From Acetobacteraceae bacterium (lineage in GTDB: Bacteria > Pseudomonadota > Alphaproteobacteria > Acetobacterales > Acetobacteraceae): 8,030 bases of DNA. Below the pieces are notes generated by a model, which was not told the DNA's origin, did not search any database, and saw only the letters and a program-made list of their open reading frames with translations. The stretch spans positions 1-8,030 of the forward strand of contig JACMOQ010000593.1 of assembly GCA_014377905.1 (NCBI GenBank), written 5' to 3'. A program made the translations under genes and the position numbers. Shown piece by piece: positions 7,015-8,030 of the stretch (the first letter of the stretch is position 1; the number at the start of each line of letters is the position of its first letter).

Positions 7015-7020
7015 TTTCCC

Positions 7021-7617
7021 ATGCAGATCACGGTCTCGGGTAAACAGGTTGAATTATCAGACGCATTGCGGACCCGCGTGGAACAACACCTCACCACGAT
7101 CACAGCGAAATATTTCTCTCACGCCCAGGAAGCCCAGGTCACGTTTGGACGGGCGCGAAGTTTTTTCACTTGCGACATCAGCGTCCATGCCGGCCGTGGC
7201 CTGACATTGCGATCTGAGGGCGAAGCAGCCGATGCGCATGGGGCGCTGGATGATGCGGCAGAACATATCGCCAAGCGGCTGCGGCGCTATCGACGGCGGG
7301 TGAACGATCACTCCCGCGACCAGGCCAATCGCGCCCGCCCCCAGGCAGCGCGCCAATACACGCTTCGCGAAGAAGATGATGTCGGTGCCGCGGACGGCGA
7401 TGGTGCCACGGTGGTCGATCATGCCACCTATGCGACAGTGATCGCCGAAGTCGCCGCCGAAATCGCGACACTTTCAGTCTCGGATGCAGTGATGCGGATG
7501 GATCTCGCCGATGCGCCGGTGCTGATGTTTCGCAATACCACGAGTGGCGAATTGAACGTGGTCTACCGCCGCAGCGACGGCAATATCGGCTGGATTGACC
7601 CAGCATCCGCCACCTGA
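7021..7617 (+). CDS. hpf: Ribosome hibernation promoting factor, long form (HPF/RaiA family)
   Basis: Long HPF binds the 30S decoding region and, through its C-terminal domain, dimerises 70S ribosomes into inactive 100S particles in stationary phase or starvation. The 198-residue protein has an N-terminal S30AE/RaiA domain (1 to about 97: MQITVSGKQVELSDALRTRV, then AQVTFGRARSFFTCDISVHA, and the basic helix AKRLRRYRRRVNDH). A polar linker follows (about 98-150), then the C-terminal dimerisation domain (about 151-195: SVSDAVMRMDLADAPVLMFR and NVVYRRSDGNIGWIDPA). The presence of both domains separates it from the short HPF and YfiA of E. coli. The start at 7021 is supported by the Shine-Dalgarno. 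It follows rpoN by 44 bases, the ancestral proteobacterial order. The ptsN gene that often follows is absent. An inverted repeat just downstream probably ends the transcript. Confidence 0.95.
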   Translation: MQITVSGKQVELSDALRTRVEQHLTTITAKYFSHAQEAQVTFGRARSFFTCDISVHAGRGLTLRSEGEAADAHGALDDAAEHIAKRLRRYRRRVNDHSRDQANRARPQAARQYTLREEDDVGAADGDGATVVDHATYATVIAEVAAEIATLSVSDAVMRMDLADAPVLMFRNTTSGELNVVYRRSDGNIGWIDPASAT

Positions 7618-7626
7618 GCGAGGCAC

Positions 7627-7659
7627 GGCGGAACCCCACCGGAGATCACTGGTTCCGCC
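7627..7659 (+). terminator. Candidate transcription terminator after hpf
   Basis: GGCGGAACC (7627-7635) and GGTTCCGCC (7651-7659) are a perfect 9-bp inverted repeat separated by 15 bases, starting 10 bases after the hpf stop. No T-tract follows (CTGTTGCCC), so if it stops transcription it would be inefficient or assisted; it could also be a 3'-end stabilising hairpin. Its position at the boundary between hpf and the next gene supports an end-of-operon role. Confidence 0.5.
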
Positions 7660-7662
7660 CTG

Positions 7663-7693
7663 TTGCCCTGATCGCCTTCACACCCGATATAGT
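7663..7693 (+). promoter_or_regulatory. Possible sigma-70-type promoter for the protease-like gene
   Basis: TATAGT at 7688-7693 matches five of six bases of a -10 element. TTGCCC at 7663-7668 is a possible -35 but leaves a 19-base spacer, longer than ideal. It lies just past the candidate terminator and 35 bases before ATG 7728, where a new transcription unit would be expected. Weakly supported. Confidence 0.3.
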
Positions 7694-7727
7694 AGGAGAA
7701 ATCACAAGCAAGACATCGATAGGCGAT

Positions 7728-8030
7728 ATGGCGAAAAACGACTGGGAAATCCCGAGAAACCTGCAACCTGACCCAACCGACTACGCCTACGACCTTGAAG
7801 GGGCGTTGCGTGCGGTAGTCGGCCTGCGGGCAAACGTGCCGTCCGATGCGTTCACCGCCAACACACTCGGCACCGAACGGGTCGGCAATGGCGTTGTGAT
7901 CCGTGCCGACGGGCTGGTGCTGACCATCGGTTATCTGATCACCGAAGCGGAAACGGTTTGGCTGATCACCCATGATGGCCGGGCGGTGCAGGGCCATGCG
8001 CTGGCGTTCGACCAGATTAGCGGCTTTGGC
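7728..8030 (+). CDS. Trypsin/DegP-like (S1C) protein with substituted catalytic residues, 3'-truncated by window edge
   Basis: An open frame runs from ATG 7728 to the window end (101 codons, no stop). Residues about 24-101 resemble the first half of a trypsin-like S1C/DegP fold: VVGLRANVP, GTERVGNGVVIRADGLVLTIGY, then WLITHDGRAVQGHALAFD. DegP proteins have LTNAHVV with the catalytic His; here the aligned stretch is LTIGYLI, giving Tyr69. The catalytic Asp normally follows as D-x-x-x-D-L-A; here DQISGFG gives Gly99. Two of three catalytic residues therefore appear lost, while the scaffold is well kept. The N-terminus (MAKNDWEIPR) is polar with no signal peptide, so the protein is probably cytoplasmic. 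From memory, similar proteins are annotated as serine proteases in other alphaproteobacteria, so this is probably a conserved pseudo-protease rather than a decaying gene. The Ser region lies outside the window. AGG at 7721-7723 is a weak ribosome binding site; the frame upstream has no better nearby start. Function unknown. Confidence 0.75.
   Translation, partial: MAKNDWEIPRNLQPDPTDYAYDLEGALRAVVGLRANVPSDAFTANTLGTERVGNGVVIRADGLVLTIGYLITEAETVWLITHDGRAVQGHALAFDQISGFG

Noticed and set aside
6979..7020. Upstream GTG start for hpf
   Set aside because: It adds 14 residues unlike the family and would encode through the strong Shine-Dalgarno that serves ATG 7021.
7563..7997. Minus-strand frame (144 codons) over the hpf end and protease-like gene
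   Set aside because: The plus strand in the same place encodes recognisable HPF C-terminal and trypsin-like sequence; the minus frame shows no family.
1..8030. Mobile elements, CRISPR arrays, tRNA or rRNA genes, or an unusual gene cassette
   Set aside because: No repeats with regular spacing, transposase or integrase motifs, or RNA-gene signatures seen. Apart from the edge genes the block is conserved core chromosome.

Overview
The window is GC-rich, tightly packed bacterial chromosome with every recognisable gene on the plus strand. The order kdsD-lptC-lptA-lptB-rpoN-hpf is the conserved proteobacterial block linking lipopolysaccharide (LPS) transport to sigma-54. The long LptC and LptA proteins, the absence of kdsC, the sequence of the RpoN C-terminus and the family of the last gene all point to an alphaproteobacterium. 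Something near Rhodospirillales/Acetobacterales is my tentative guess; it comes from recollection of protein style, not from a search.

Layout. (1) 1-1931: the 3' half of a large fused 5-oxoprolinase (HyuA C-terminal end plus a complete HyuB domain), cut by the left window edge. (2) 1977-5313: kdsD, lptC, lptA and lptB, packed so that the junctions are TGA-ATG (abutting), ATGA and GTGA (4-base overlaps). This is a translationally coupled operon for making the Kdo precursor arabinose 5-phosphate and for moving LPS across the envelope. (3) 5314-5431: the only substantial gap inside the block. It holds a candidate -24/-12 (sigma-54-type) promoter and a small leader hairpin. (4) 5432-6976: rpoN (sigma-54), complete, with an acidic linker and an intact RpoN box. 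(5) 7021-7617: long-form hibernation promoting factor, with a strong Shine-Dalgarno and a hairpin that places the rpoN stop codon in its loop. (6) 7618-7727: a 9-bp perfect inverted repeat (candidate terminator), then a possible sigma-70-type promoter. (7) 7728-8030: the 5' part of a trypsin/DegP-like protein. The positions expected to hold the catalytic His and Asp are Tyr and Gly, and no signal peptide is visible, so it looks like a cytoplasmic pseudo-protease.

How the genes fit together: KdsD supplies A5P for Kdo, the inner-core sugar of LPS. LptB powers extraction of LPS from the inner membrane, and LptC and LptA form part of the periplasmic bridge. RpoN and HPF are regulators of nitrogen/stress transcription and ribosome hibernation that sit downstream by ancestral synteny. 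ptsN, which often follows hpf in proteobacteria, is absent here; the pseudo-protease gene takes its place.

Most of the window is ordinary conserved chromosome. I see no mobile element, CRISPR array, tRNA or rRNA. The items most worth a second look are the sigma-54-like promoter in front of rpoN itself and the degenerate protease at the right edge.
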